Source of the DNA: Flavonifractor sp. An100
Lineage (GTDB): Bacteria; Bacillota; Clostridia; Oscillospirales; Oscillospiraceae
NCBI RefSeq assembly: GCF_002161175.1
Contig: NZ_NFMA01000005.1
Location: forward strand, 87,994-151,993
Length of the DNA: 64,000 nucleotides
Direction of reading: 5' to 3'
A program made the translations under genes and the position numbers. Positions 35,467-44,348 of this stretch are shown here, piece by piece (the first letter of the stretch is position 1; every line of letters begins with the position of its first letter). The notes beneath the pieces are model-generated. The model worked only from the letters and a program-made list of their open reading frames with translations, was not told the DNA's origin and searched no databases.

Positions 35467-36387
35467 TTACCCGTCCTCTTCGCACTCCATCTCTAACTCA
35501 GTCTGGAAGGCAATCACCGCCTGTCCAATGATCTGAATCTCTTTGGGCGCCCCATGCTCCAACGCCACTCGGACCACCATCGAACCCGGCCGGCCCATGG
35601 CCTCCCCTTGCACAACGGTGAACTGGACCTGGAAACCTTCTCCAGGCAGCAGGCCGAAGCGGACCAGGTAGGCTCCCAGCGGGCCGTTGGCTGTGCCGGT
35701 CACCGGGTCCTCATTGTTCCCGTTGGCGGGGGCAAACATGCGGGCGTGGACCAGAGGCTCCTCCCCGGGATGAAGGGTGAATACATGGTAACCGTTGATC
35801 CCGATTTCCCGGCTCAGTTCCTTTAACGCCTCCATGTTAGGAGTCAGGGCATGGAGCTTGGACAGCTCCCGAATCCCCACCATCACCTTAGCCGCTCCGG
35901 TAGACGCCCCGCAGAGGGGACAGTCTTCCCGCAGATCGTCTGCGGCCAGGCCCAACGCCCGGCACAGCTTGGAACGCTGTTCCTCCGTCAGCGGGGCTCC
36001 AAATTCCGCCTGGCCCTGGGCCATGATGACCTGATACTCGCCGTTCTGCTTCTCCACATCCACAGAAAAGCGGCCAGCTCCGGACAATTGAACCACTTTG
36101 GCCCGTTCCAGGCCCAGTTCCAGGGCACGCACATAGTGGGACGCAACCGTCCCGTGACCGCAGATGGGCACCTCCCGGGTAGGAGTAAAGAAGCGGATGT
36201 GCACATCATACTCCCCCGGTTTCCCGGGGAATAGGAAGGCTGTCTCAGAGTTATTCAGTTCCCGGGCGATTTTCTGCATTTGGACCTCTGACAGCCCTCG
36301 GGCATCCATCACCACTCCAGCCGGATTTCCAGTCAACTTCTCTCGGGTAAATGCGTCTACCTGATAAACACGGATGGTACGCTTCAT
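35467..36387 (-). CDS. PhzF family isomerase/epimerase-like protein
   Basis: A 306-residue PhzF-fold protein: YQVDAFTREKLTGNPAGVV at the N-terminus, the catalytic-Glu segment LNNSETAFLF, FFTPTREVPICGHGTVA and the second-half repeat EDPVTGTANGPLGAYL. The family catalyses isomerisations, and only some members make phenazines; nothing here indicates phenazine synthesis. The ATG at 36387 is preferred since GGGGAG lies 7 bases upstream. It is 37 bases upstream of rarA. Confidence 0.87.
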   Translation of the reverse strand: MKRTIRVYQVDAFTREKLTGNPAGVVMDARGLSEVQMQKIARELNNSETAFLFPGKPGEYDVHIRFFTPTREVPICGHGTVASHYVRALELGLERAKVVQLSGAGRFSVDVEKQNGEYQVIMAQGQAEFGAPLTEEQRSKLCRALGLAADDLREDCPLCGASTGAAKVMVGIRELSKLHALTPNMEALKELSREIGINGYHVFTLHPGEEPLVHARMFAPANGNNEDPVTGTANGPLGAYLVRFGLLPGEGFQVQFTVVQGEAMGRPGSMVVRVALEHGAPKEIQIIGQAVIAFQTELEMECEEDG

Positions 36388-36423
36388 ATCCATTCTCCCC
36401 TAATTTCTGCTAAAGTTGGTCTG

Positions 36424-37068
36424 TCAGGCCATGCCGGCCGCCAGGCACATCCGGTTTTTAAAAAAGTAGTTGACCACAGCAATAGCCCGGCCTACGCCGA
36501 TCATGGCACCAATAGTTCCAATTCCAATTCCAATCAGAGAGCCTTTGGTCGCCAGACACAGCACAATCGTGGCCAGAACACAGCCAATATCAAATATGTT
36601 TTTTGCAAAGCCCTGGTCCCGCCCCATCCGGTCCGCCAAGGCTTGGACAATCCCGTCTCCGGGATTGGGAATCAATCTCATATTGACCGTCATGGACACC
36701 CCTAACCCTGTCACTATAATAGCCAGCACCAGCATTCCGAGATTGGAGCCCAGGGAGTGCACAGATGGATCGTAGCCGATCCAACGATCAAAGAAATTTA
36801 AGACCCGGCTGAACACCAGGCTCAAATGAAGCTGGAGCAGATCGTACCACTGCCGGTCCTTGCCCCGGATGATCAGCTCTCCCGCTACAAACACACAGTA
36901 GAGAATAAACGTGGTATCTCCAAAATTAAACCCCCAAATTTGAGAACTGCTATAGGCCACAGACAGGATGGGGGATACGCCCAGTCCGGTCTTTGTATTC
37001 AACGTCAGGCCAAGGGCCAGCACCAGCATCCCTAATCCATAAATCCAAGCGCGATGGAACCGTTTCAA
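36424..37068 (-). CDS. YczE/YitT-like integral membrane protein (DUF6198)
   Basis: A 214-residue protein with about five or six hydrophobic helices, starting FHRAWIYGLGMLVLALGLTL. The motif TKTGLGVSPILSVAY and a related repeat RLIPNPGDGIVQALAD are characteristic of the YczE/YyaS group of membrane proteins. No transport substrate is established. Its start overlaps the nth stop by 4 bases (ATGA), so the two are translationally coupled. Confidence 0.8.
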   Translation of the reverse strand: MKRFHRAWIYGLGMLVLALGLTLNTKTGLGVSPILSVAYSSSQIWGFNFGDTTFILYCVFVAGELIIRGKDRQWYDLLQLHLSLVFSRVLNFFDRWIGYDPSVHSLGSNLGMLVLAIIVTGLGVSMTVNMRLIPNPGDGIVQALADRMGRDQGFAKNIFDIGCVLATIVLCLATKGSLIGIGIGTIGAMIGVGRAIAVVNYFFKNRMCLAAGMA

Positions 37069-37754
37069 GTAGACGCCTTCTTTTCTTTTGGTTTTTTTGC
37101 CGGGGATTCTCCCCCATTTTTAGTAAAATAATCACACCAGGGCCGCAGCACGCACTGCTGGCACTGGGGACGCCGGGCAATACACACAGCCCGTCCATGT
37201 AAAACCAGCCGGTGACAGAAGTCGTTGGACTCCTCCGGCGGCAGGATCTGACGCAGCTGCTGCTCCACCTTCCCCGGGTCCTTGGTACCGTCCGTCAGGC
37301 CCAGCAGTCCGGAGATGCGGATGCAATGGGTGTCCGCCACCACTACGCCAGGGGTGTGGTACACATCCCCCAGGATCAGATTGGCCGTCTTCCGCCCCAC
37401 TCCGGGCAGCTTCAGCAGGTCCTCCATGGTATCGGGCACCTTGCCCCCATAGTCCCGAATCAGTATCTGCGAGGCCAGAACAATATCCTTTGCCTTCGCC
37501 CGGAAAAAGCCGGTGGAATGGATGTAGGACTCTACCTCCGACACATCAGCCTCCGCCAAGGCCTGTAACGTTGGAAACCGGGCATACAGCGCGGGGGTGA
37601 CCTTATTCACCCGTTCGTCGGTACACTGGGCAGCCAGACGCACGGAAAACAGCAGTTCATAGTCCTTTTTATATTCCAGAGAACAGATTCCATCTGGATA
37701 CAGCGCCTTGAGGGCATCTACAATCGCCACAACATCGTCCTTTGATTTCTTCAT
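37065..37754 (-). CDS. nth: Endonuclease III
   Basis: A 229-residue base-excision glycosylase/AP lyase. The helix-hairpin-helix LKLPGVGRKTANLIL holds the catalytic lysine, VVVADTHCIRISGLLG holds the catalytic aspartate, and the iron-sulfur motif is CIARRPQCQQCVLRPWC (C-x6-C-x2-C-x5-C). A lysine-rich tail closes the protein. The ATG at 37754 follows GGGAGAGAG; the longer frame start at 37772 lacks a ribosome site. Confidence 0.95.
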   Translation of the reverse strand: MKKSKDDVVAIVDALKALYPDGICSLEYKKDYELLFSVRLAAQCTDERVNKVTPALYARFPTLQALAEADVSEVESYIHSTGFFRAKAKDIVLASQILIRDYGGKVPDTMEDLLKLPGVGRKTANLILGDVYHTPGVVVADTHCIRISGLLGLTDGTKDPGKVEQQLRQILPPEESNDFCHRLVLHGRAVCIARRPQCQQCVLRPWCDYFTKNGGESPAKKPKEKKAST

Positions 37755-37859
37755 CTCTCTCTCCCTTCCCAATATATATAGTGTGCAGCGTATAACCCTG
37801 CAGATGATATCATATCACACTTCATAGAAAATTTCGACGGCTTTTTTTCTTCCCCGCCA

Positions 37860-37887
37860 TTGTTTTTTCCCGCTTCTTTGCTATAAT
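37860..37887 (+). promoter_or_regulatory. Probable glyA promoter
   Basis: TTGTTT (37860-37865) and TATAAT (37882-37887) with a 16-base spacer, about 65 bases ahead of glyA. A small GGTCCTGC/GCAGGTCC hairpin follows in the untranslated leader. Confidence 0.62.
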
Positions 37888-37951
37888 AAAGTCCAGGTCC
37901 TGCTCCGGCAGGTCCCCAACCATACATCAACTGGGAAGGAGCTTCAATCCA

Positions 37952-39202
37952 ATGGTGAACGAAATGATGGATTTCCTCACGTCCTGCGACCCCGAGGTCG
38001 GTCAGGCCGTACGGGCGGAATATGACCGCCAGCAGCAGAATATCGAGCTGATCGCCTCGGAGAACATTGTCTCTTCCGCCGTGCTGGCCGCTGCCGGCAC
38101 TGTACTGACCAACAAGTACGCAGAAGGCTATCCCGGCAAGCGCTATTACGGCGGCTGCCAATGCGTGGACGTGGTGGAAAACATCGCCATGGAACGGGCC
38201 AAAAAGCTCTTTGGCGCTAACTTTGCCAACGTACAGCCCCACTCCGGCGCTCAGGCCAACTTTGCCGTCTACCAGGCCCTGTGCCAGCACGGCGACACTG
38301 TCATGGGCATGAGCCTGGACAATGGCGGCCATTTGACCCACGGCTCCCCTGTGAACTTTTCCGGAAAAAACTATAACATGGTGGCCTATGGCGTCAATGA
38401 GCAGGGCTACATTGACTACGACCAGGTCCGGGACCTGGCCAAGAAGCACAAGCCCCGTATGATTCTGGCCGGCGCCTCCGCCTATCCCCGAATCATCGAT
38501 TTCCAGACCTTTGCCGACATCGCCCATGAGGTAGGTGCCTACCTGTTCGTAGATATGGCCCACATCGCCGGTCTGGTGGCTGCCGGGCTCCATCCCTCCC
38601 CCGTCTCCTGTGCCGATGTGGTGTCCACCACCACACACAAGACTCTGCGTGGGCCCCGGGGCGGCATGCTGCTGTGCAATGACCCTGACATCGCCAAAAA
38701 GCTAAACTCCGCCATCTTCCCCGGCTCCCAGGGCGGTCCCCTGGAGCACATCATCGCCGCCAAGGCGGTGGCCTTCGGAGAGGCGCTGCGGCCAGAGTTC
38801 AAGGAGTATCAGGCCCAGATCGTGAAAAATGCCCAGGTTCTGTCCAAGTCCATCCTGGAGGGCGGTTTGGACCTGGTGTCCGGCGGCACGGATAACCACC
38901 TGATGCTGGTGGACCTGCGTCCCGCCCACCTCACCGGCAAGGAGATGGAGCATCGGCTGGACGAGGTGTTCATCACCGTCAACAAAAACGCCATACCCAA
39001 CGACCCGGAGAAGCCCTTTGTCACCTCCGGCATCCGGGTGGGCACCCCTGCTGTCACCGCCCGCGGCTTTAAGGAGGCCGAGATGGAAGTGGTGGGCAAG
39101 CTCATCTGTGCCGCTGCCAAGGACGACTTCCAGAATAATGTTGAGTCCCTCCGCGCCCAGGTCAAGGAGCTCACCGGCCGTTTCCCCCTGTATCAGGATT
39201 AA
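37952..39202 (+). CDS. glyA: Serine hydroxymethyltransferase
   Basis: A 416-residue PLP enzyme that interconverts serine and glycine and loads the folate one-carbon pool. [46 protein letters not shown] and the PLP-lysine motif [16 protein letters not shown] are all present. Full length, with a strong GGAAGGAG ribosome site. It converges on folD, the next enzyme of the same one-carbon pathway, across a shared bidirectional terminator. Confidence 0.97.
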   Translation: MVNEMMDFLTSCDPEVGQAVRAEYDRQQQNIELIASENIVSSAVLAAAGTVLTNKYAEGYPGKRYYGGCQCVDVVENIAMERAKKLFGANFANVQPHSGAQANFAVYQALCQHGDTVMGMSLDNGGHLTHGSPVNFSGKNYNMVAYGVNEQGYIDYDQVRDLAKKHKPRMILAGASAYPRIIDFQTFADIAHEVGAYLFVDMAHIAGLVAAGLHPSPVSCADVVSTTTHKTLRGPRGGMLLCNDPDIAKKLNSAIFPGSQGGPLEHIIAAKAVAFGEALRPEFKEYQAQIVKNAQVLSKSILEGGLDLVSGGTDNHLMLVDLRPAHLTGKEMEHRLDEVFITVNKNAIPNDPEKPFVTSGIRVGTPAVTARGFKEAEMEVVGKLICAAAKDDFQNNVESLRAQVKELTGRFPLYQD

Positions 39203-39216
39203 ACGTTTAAACAAAG

Positions 39217-39254
39217 AAAAGCCGTGGACCGTATGAACGGTCCACGGCTTTTTA
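39217..39254. terminator. Bidirectional terminator between glyA and folD
   Basis: A perfect 12-bp stem (39221-39232 with 39237-39248), ATGA loop, A-run on the left and T-run on the right. Confidence 0.93.
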
Positions 39255-39263
39255 TGTCTAAGA

Positions 39264-40109
39264 TTAAACTTTCCCGTGACAGCGGGCGGCGTACAGGGTG
39301 TTCTCCATAAGCATGGCCCGGGTCATTGGGCCCACACCTCCGGGCACCGGGGTGATGTAAGAGGCTTTCTCAACCGCCTGGCTGTAGACCACGTCTCCGC
39401 ACAGCTTGCCCTGGTCGTTACGGTTCATGGCCACGTCCACCACTACGGCCCCCTCCCGAATCATATCTCCGGTGATCAGACCTACCCGCCCGGCAGCGGC
39501 CACCAAAATATCCGCCCGCAGGCATTCCGCCTTCAAATCCCGAGTCTTGGTATGACAGATGGTCACGGTAGCGTTTTTCTTCACCATGAGCATGGCCTGA
39601 GGCTTCCCTACGATATTGGACCGACCTACGATTACACAGTGCTTGCCTGCCGGGTCAATTCCGTACTCCTCTAGCATCCGCATTACACCGGCCGGGGTGC
39701 AGGGCTGAAAGCCCTCTTCCCCGATCATCAGCTGCCCCACATTGAAGGGGTGGAAGCAGTCCACGTCCTTGTCCGGCCGGATGGCCAGCAGAACCTCTTT
39801 TTCGTTGAGGTGCTTTGGCAAGGGCAGCTGCACCAAAATGCCGTCCACATCCGCCCGGTCGTTGAGCGCTCCAATCAGCTCCAGCAGCTCCTCCTGGGTG
39901 GTCTCTTCGGGGAGGGCGTACTCCTCGCTGTAGATGCCGCACTCGCCGCAGTCCTTCTTCTTCCCGTTTACATAGACCCGGGAGGCTGGGTTGTCTCCCA
40001 CCAGGATCACCGCCAGGCCGGGCTTTTGGCTCATAGGCTCCACCTGGGAACGCACCTGTTCCTTTACCTTGGCCGCCAGGGCCTTTCCATCCATTACCAC
40101 AGCAGGCAT
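39264..40109 (-). CDS. folD: Methylenetetrahydrofolate dehydrogenase/cyclohydrolase
   Basis: A 281-residue bifunctional FolD converting methylene-THF to formyl-THF. Visible are YVNGKKKDCGECGI (catalytic Lys in YVxxKxK), ILVQLPLPKHLNEK, the NADP-binding CVIVGRSNIVGKP and the C-terminal VTPVPGGVGPMTRAML-like segment. It is 2 bases downstream of lgt on the minus strand and faces glyA. Confidence 0.96.
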   Translation of the reverse strand: MPAVVMDGKALAAKVKEQVRSQVEPMSQKPGLAVILVGDNPASRVYVNGKKKDCGECGIYSEEYALPEETTQEELLELIGALNDRADVDGILVQLPLPKHLNEKEVLLAIRPDKDVDCFHPFNVGQLMIGEEGFQPCTPAGVMRMLEEYGIDPAGKHCVIVGRSNIVGKPQAMLMVKKNATVTICHTKTRDLKAECLRADILVAAAGRVGLITGDMIREGAVVVDVAMNRNDQGKLCGDVVYSQAVEKASYITPVPGGVGPMTRAMLMENTLYAARCHGKV

Positions 40110-40111
40110 GG

Positions 40112-41143
40112 TTATTCCTCCTTTGTCTCCTCTTGACCGTCTTCCTGCCCAGGGCTGGGCTGATTCTCCTCAGTCTGAGGGTTGGATTCCTCCGGGACGG
40201 AGGGGGTATCCTCCTCAGACGACTGGCTTTGAGCTGGCTGGGTTGCAATCTTGTTCACATAGAGTTGGGCAGGCTGGGTCTTGGCTCGCTTCCACATCCA
40301 CAGCAGTACTGCGCCCGCCACAAGGGCTGAGACTGCCGCCACCAGTTGGGACACCCGGATGGAACTGCCTACAAACAGGTACAAGCTGTCAGTCCGCATT
40401 CCCTCAATCCAGGCCCGGCCCAAGCCGTACCAGAACACGTAGAACAAAAAGCACTGTCCGTCAAATTTCCGCTTCTTCCCCAGGCGATAGACCAAGAGCA
40501 GACCGATAAAGTTCCAGGCCGACTCATAGAAGAAGGTGGGATGTACGCCCAGAGTCCCGGACAGGATGGACTCATAGCCCACCTGATCCACATAACCCTG
40601 AGCCAGCATGTCCTCGGCGATGGAGGGGCTGCACATCCGCCAGGGAAGGGCAGTGGGGCCGCCGTAGGCCTCCACATTCATAAAGTTGCCCCAGCGGCCG
40701 ATGAGTTGCCCGATGAACAGCCCATGGACCCCTAAATCGGCAAAAGCCAGGAAGCTGATCTTCCGCACGTGGCAGAAAATGAGAAGCACAATGGCCGAGG
40801 AAATGATCGCTCCGTAGATGGCCAGACCACCGTCGCTGTACCGGAAGATGGCGGCCCAGTCCAGGGAGCCATCCGGATTTTGGTATAGGCCCAGATTAAA
40901 GACCACGTAGTAGACCCGAATGGCCACCAAGGCGGCGGGGACCGCAAAGAGCATCATGTCGATGATCTGGTCCTCGGTGATGCCAAAGCGCTTTCCCCAC
41001 CGGGAACACAGAAACACCGCAAGCAAAAGGCCGGAAGCAATGATGATCCCATACCAATATACGGGCCGGCCAAGCACTGTAAACGCCACCCGGTTCAGGG
41101 TAAACTCCAACCCCAAGCCGGGAAAGGAAACCACATGTGTCAT
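40112..41143 (-). CDS. lgt: Prolipoprotein diacylglyceryl transferase
   Basis: A 343-residue membrane enzyme that attaches diacylglycerol to lipoprotein cysteines. Seven hydrophobic helices are visible, with SDGGLAIYGAII, the Lgt signature-like GRWGNFMNVEAYGG and HPTFFYESAWNFIG. The ATG at 41143 overlaps the stop of the upstream peptidase gene (ATGA). After the last helix there is an unusual tail of about 55 residues rich in Gln, Glu, Ser and Pro that is not part of the catalytic core. Confidence 0.94.
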   Translation of the reverse strand: MTHVVSFPGLGLEFTLNRVAFTVLGRPVYWYGIIIASGLLLAVFLCSRWGKRFGITEDQIIDMMLFAVPAALVAIRVYYVVFNLGLYQNPDGSLDWAAIFRYSDGGLAIYGAIISSAIVLLIFCHVRKISFLAFADLGVHGLFIGQLIGRWGNFMNVEAYGGPTALPWRMCSPSIAEDMLAQGYVDQVGYESILSGTLGVHPTFFYESAWNFIGLLLVYRLGKKRKFDGQCFLFYVFWYGLGRAWIEGMRTDSLYLFVGSSIRVSQLVAAVSALVAGAVLLWMWKRAKTQPAQLYVNKIATQPAQSQSSEEDTPSVPEESNPQTEENQPSPGQEDGQEETKEE

Positions 41144-42420
41144 GCCTGCTCCCCCTTGGGACGTACCACCGACAGGCAGGCCCGCTCCTCTGTCACCCAC
41201 TCCTGAATGAGGCTCTCCGCCTCCTCCTTGGTGATGGCGGAAAACACTTCGGCAAAGCGCAGGTAGTCCACACCCCGGAAGAAGGACTGGGCCTGTCCCA
41301 CACACAGATTTTCAAAGGAGTTTAGGCCCCGCACCTTTGCCCCGTACAGGCCCTTTTTCAGCCGCTCCCACAGCTTGCCGTCGATGCCCTCCCGGCCCAG
41401 CCGGGCCGCCTCATCGGCCACTGCCTGCCGCACCACGACCGGGTCCTTAGACTCCCCTCCGGCGCACAGGAAGGCGCAACCGGGGTAGCTCTCATAGCCG
41501 TAAGCGAAACCCTGGTTGATCAGTCCCTGGCGGTAGAGCTTGGCATACAGGGGACTGGAATTACCCAGCAGAGCCTCCAGAGCCAGCTCGCCCACCAGCT
41601 GCTGGCGCAGCCCCGCCTCCCCCTTCTGGGGAACGTCCCCCTTATAGCCCAGCTGGAAGATGGGAGTGGAGACCTCCATGAAATCCTCCATTAAGCTCTT
41701 GGCCGCCCGAGGGGCCTCCTTTTCTCCATAGTCCTTCAGGGCGATGGGGCCGGGGGTCTTGGGCAAAATCTCCCGGGCCAGGGCGCACACCGCCTCCGGC
41801 TCCACATTGCCAGCCACGCACAGCACCATGTTGGCCGGGTCATAGAAGGCTTTATGGCAGGCGTAGAGGGTTTCGGCCGTGATGTGGGAGATGGACTCCA
41901 CGCTCCCCGCCACACTCACCCGGATGGGGTGATGCTTATACAGGCCGCCCAGCAGGTTCATGAACACCTTCCAGTCGGGGTTGTCCTCGATCATGCCGAT
42001 CTCCTGGCCGATGATCCCCTGCTCCTTATCCACGCTCTCCTGGGTGAACCAGGGGATGGAGACAAAGGAGAGAAGAATTTTCAGGTTCTCGGTAAACTTC
42101 TCCGTAGACTCAAAGTAATAGCCCGTGATGGCGGAGCTGGTAAAGGCGTTGGGGCTGGCTCCGTTGGCCGCCAGGTCCTGGAGGGCATTGCCCTCCTTGG
42201 TGTCGAACATCTTGTGCTCCAGGAAGTGGGCTACCCCCGCCGGGGTCTGGTGCCACTCCCCATCCAGGCAGAAGCGCATGTCCATGCCGCCGTAATTGGT
42301 GGCAAAGAAGGCGTAGCCCTTTTGAAACTCCGGCTTGGGGAATACAAACACATTCAGGCCGTTCTCCAGTACCTCATGGTACATCTTTTCCCCTACCCGG
42401 CCAAATTCCAGCTTATCCAT
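41140..42420 (-). CDS. M16 family metallopeptidase, YfmH-type
   Basis: A 426-residue M16 (pitrilysin-type) protein with the zinc motif AHFLEHKMF (HxxEH) and a downstream Glu in the QEIGMIEDNP region, so it should be catalytically active. It matches the group annotated as EF-P 5-aminopentanol modification-associated YfmH. It overlaps the YfmF-type gene upstream by 8 bases. The pair resembles the two-subunit M16B peptidases in which one subunit is active and the other is a partner. The substrate is unknown. Confidence 0.9.
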   Translation of the reverse strand: MDKLEFGRVGEKMYHEVLENGLNVFVFPKPEFQKGYAFFATNYGGMDMRFCLDGEWHQTPAGVAHFLEHKMFDTKEGNALQDLAANGASPNAFTSSAITGYYFESTEKFTENLKILLSFVSIPWFTQESVDKEQGIIGQEIGMIEDNPDWKVFMNLLGGLYKHHPIRVSVAGSVESISHITAETLYACHKAFYDPANMVLCVAGNVEPEAVCALAREILPKTPGPIALKDYGEKEAPRAAKSLMEDFMEVSTPIFQLGYKGDVPQKGEAGLRQQLVGELALEALLGNSSPLYAKLYRQGLINQGFAYGYESYPGCAFLCAGGESKDPVVVRQAVADEAARLGREGIDGKLWERLKKGLYGAKVRGLNSFENLCVGQAQSFFRGVDYLRFAEVFSAITKEEAESLIQEWVTEERACLSVVRPKGEQA

Positions 42421-43705
42421 GGGCTTCCTCCTTGCCTTTCAGGAAATAAATGGTGTCCAGCTCCAGCTTCCGGGCGGCCTGGGACACTTGCTCCAGAGTG
42501 ACCGATTCAAACTGGGCGGCCAGTTCCTCAATGGTGGTATCCAGTCCTGCGGCGGCCTGGCCCAGCCAGAACTCCTCCTGGCGCATCTGGTCATCCAGAG
42601 TAGCCAGATGTCCTCCCACCAAGGTGCGGCGGGCGCCTTCCAGCTCCCAATCCTCCACCTTTCCCTGGCGGATGTTTTCCAACTGCTGCAGGATTTCCTC
42701 CCGGGCCTGGTCATATTTATCAAATTCAATACCAGAGGACACCAGAACAAGGCCCTTCATCTTCTCCATCATGGAGCTGGCATAGTAGCACAGGGAGAGC
42801 TTCTCCCGCACGTTTAAAAAGAGCTTGGACAGGGTGGTTCCGCCGAAGATGGCGTTACACATCACCAGGGCGGGATACTCCTCCTCCCAGCAGGTGATGC
42901 CGCCGGTGCGGAAGCCCATGGCCAGCTTGCCCTGGGTGACGTCCATGGCCTCCTCCACCAGCTGGGGTTCCTTCCCGGCCGTCAGTCGGACGTCGCAGTC
43001 AGGCATGAGGCGCTCCTCATTCACCGGCAGACGGGATAGAGCCGCACGCAGTGCCTCCTCCACCCGGTTGGGCTGGGCGCTGCCGCAGTAATAGACCTCC
43101 ACCTCCGCGGTATTCAGAAGCTGCTGGTAGCGCTGCCACAGAGAGGCGGGTGTAATCTCCTGCACGTGGGCTTCGTCCCCCAGCTTATCCACCCCAAAGG
43201 CCTCCTGAGCGCACATAAGCTGGGTCAGACGGTGGGTGGCATAGGTGCGCTTATCATTGATCTGTCCCCGGATCCGGTCCAGCAGATTAGCCTTCTCCCC
43301 TGCCGTGTAATCGGAGCAGAAAACACCATCCTGGGTGTAGGGATTGAGCAGCAGCTCTCCCAGCAGGGCAGCGGCCGGCTCCAGCACCGGTTCCCCGTTC
43401 AGGGTATAGGCGTCATCCAGGAAGCTGGCCACAAAACCGATGCACTGGCTCTCTCCCTTTTTCCGCACCGAGGGCTCAATGGCTCCCCCATACAGCTCAT
43501 CCAAGGCCGCGGACAGGGATTCCATATCCGGGTGGACGGCCGTGCCCCGGCGCAGCACGGCAGGGATCAGGGCGTTGGCACCCGCTGTCTCACGGTCCAG
43601 GGGGGTCAGCAGGGTGACGGACAAATACGCGCTTTTAAATTTGTTGGTGTGGACCGCGCGCAGCCACACTCCGGGGAACAGCTCCCGGCGAGTCACTTGT
43701 GACAT
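42413..43705 (-). CDS. M16 family protein, YfmF-type (non-catalytic partner)
   Basis: A 430-residue M16-fold protein lacking the HxxEH zinc motif: the corresponding region reads AGANALIPAVLRRGTA. This is normal for the YfmF group, which pairs with the active YfmH-type protein encoded immediately downstream (8-base overlap). ITCWEEEYPALVMCNAIFGG and REKLSLCYYASSMM are typical M16 C-domain segments. Confidence 0.9.
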   Translation of the reverse strand: MSQVTRRELFPGVWLRAVHTNKFKSAYLSVTLLTPLDRETAGANALIPAVLRRGTAVHPDMESLSAALDELYGGAIEPSVRKKGESQCIGFVASFLDDAYTLNGEPVLEPAAALLGELLLNPYTQDGVFCSDYTAGEKANLLDRIRGQINDKRTYATHRLTQLMCAQEAFGVDKLGDEAHVQEITPASLWQRYQQLLNTAEVEVYYCGSAQPNRVEEALRAALSRLPVNEERLMPDCDVRLTAGKEPQLVEEAMDVTQGKLAMGFRTGGITCWEEEYPALVMCNAIFGGTTLSKLFLNVREKLSLCYYASSMMEKMKGLVLVSSGIEFDKYDQAREEILQQLENIRQGKVEDWELEGARRTLVGGHLATLDDQMRQEEFWLGQAAAGLDTTIEELAAQFESVTLEQVSQAARKLELDTIYFLKGKEEAHG

Positions 43706-43898
43706 AGTTGTATTCCTTTCTCACGGAGATGGGTCCCTGACGGACTACCCCATAATTCTCCAAGTAGGTGGGGATATCATACCACGGCCGGAGGAAAAAA
43801 GCAAAGGTTGTATCCGTTTCCTCCCCTTTCCGCCAGTGTTCCCGTCCCCTTGTATCAATATACCCAAAGGAAACCATCTGTTTGTCAAGGATTTTGAC

Positions 43899-43927
43899 TT
43901 GACACAGAGGGAAAAATATGCTATCCT
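43899..43927 (+). promoter_or_regulatory. Promoter of the ylxM-ffh operon
   Basis: TTGACA (43899-43904) and TATCCT (43922-43927) with a 17-base spacer, about 53 bases before the ylxM start. Confidence 0.72.
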
Positions 43928-43979
43928 TCCATTCGTAAAGTTTAATTCCTTTACATTTTGTGTTGAGGAGGCGGTCTCT

Positions 43980-44345
43980 TTGAAAAGTCAGGCTTATCGG
44001 ATGACGATGCTCTTTGATTTTTATGGCGATGTGCTCACCGACCGCCAGAAGGAATTTTACGACCTGTATTACAACGAGGACCTGTCCTTGGGGGAAATCG
44101 CGGAGAATTACGGCATCACCCGCCAGGGGGTTCGGGACGTGATCGTGCGGGCCGAGGCCATCCTCACGGAGCTGGAAGACAAAACCGGCCTGATCAAGCG
44201 TTTTCACACCATGCACAAGCAGCTGGAGCAGGTCTGGCAGGACGCCCAGCGGCTGTGTGAGCTGTCAGGGAAATACGACGACGGCGAGTTGGAGACCCTG
44301 TCCCAGCGGATTCGGGACACCGCCGACACCCTGTTGAAGGAGTAA
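43980..44345 (+). CDS. ylxM: YlxM-type SRP-associated HTH protein
   Basis: A 121-residue helix-turn-helix protein: MTMLFDFYGDVLTDRQKEF, YNEDLSLGEIAENYGITRQG. It matches the YlxM family, encoded next to ffh across Firmicutes and thought to modulate the signal recognition particle. The start is read as TTG at 43980 because GAGGAGG lies 8 bases ahead and the family's N-terminus begins there; an internal ATG at 44001 is the alternative. It ends 3 bases before ffh. Confidence 0.9.
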   Translation: MKSQAYRMTMLFDFYGDVLTDRQKEFYDLYYNEDLSLGEIAENYGITRQGVRDVIVRAEAILTELEDKTGLIKRFHTMHKQLEQVWQDAQRLCELSGKYDDGELETLSQRIRDTADTLLKE

Positions 44346-44348
44346 CCC

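Noticed and set aside
37751..38638. A 295-codon minus-strand open frame opposite glyA
   Set aside because: Shadow of glyA and its promoter region; no ribosome site or motif.
43440..43979. Upstream extension of the ylxM frame to an ATG at 43440
   Set aside because: It would overlap the YfmF-type gene on the other strand and pass through the promoter at 43899-43927; family similarity begins at the TTG at 43980.
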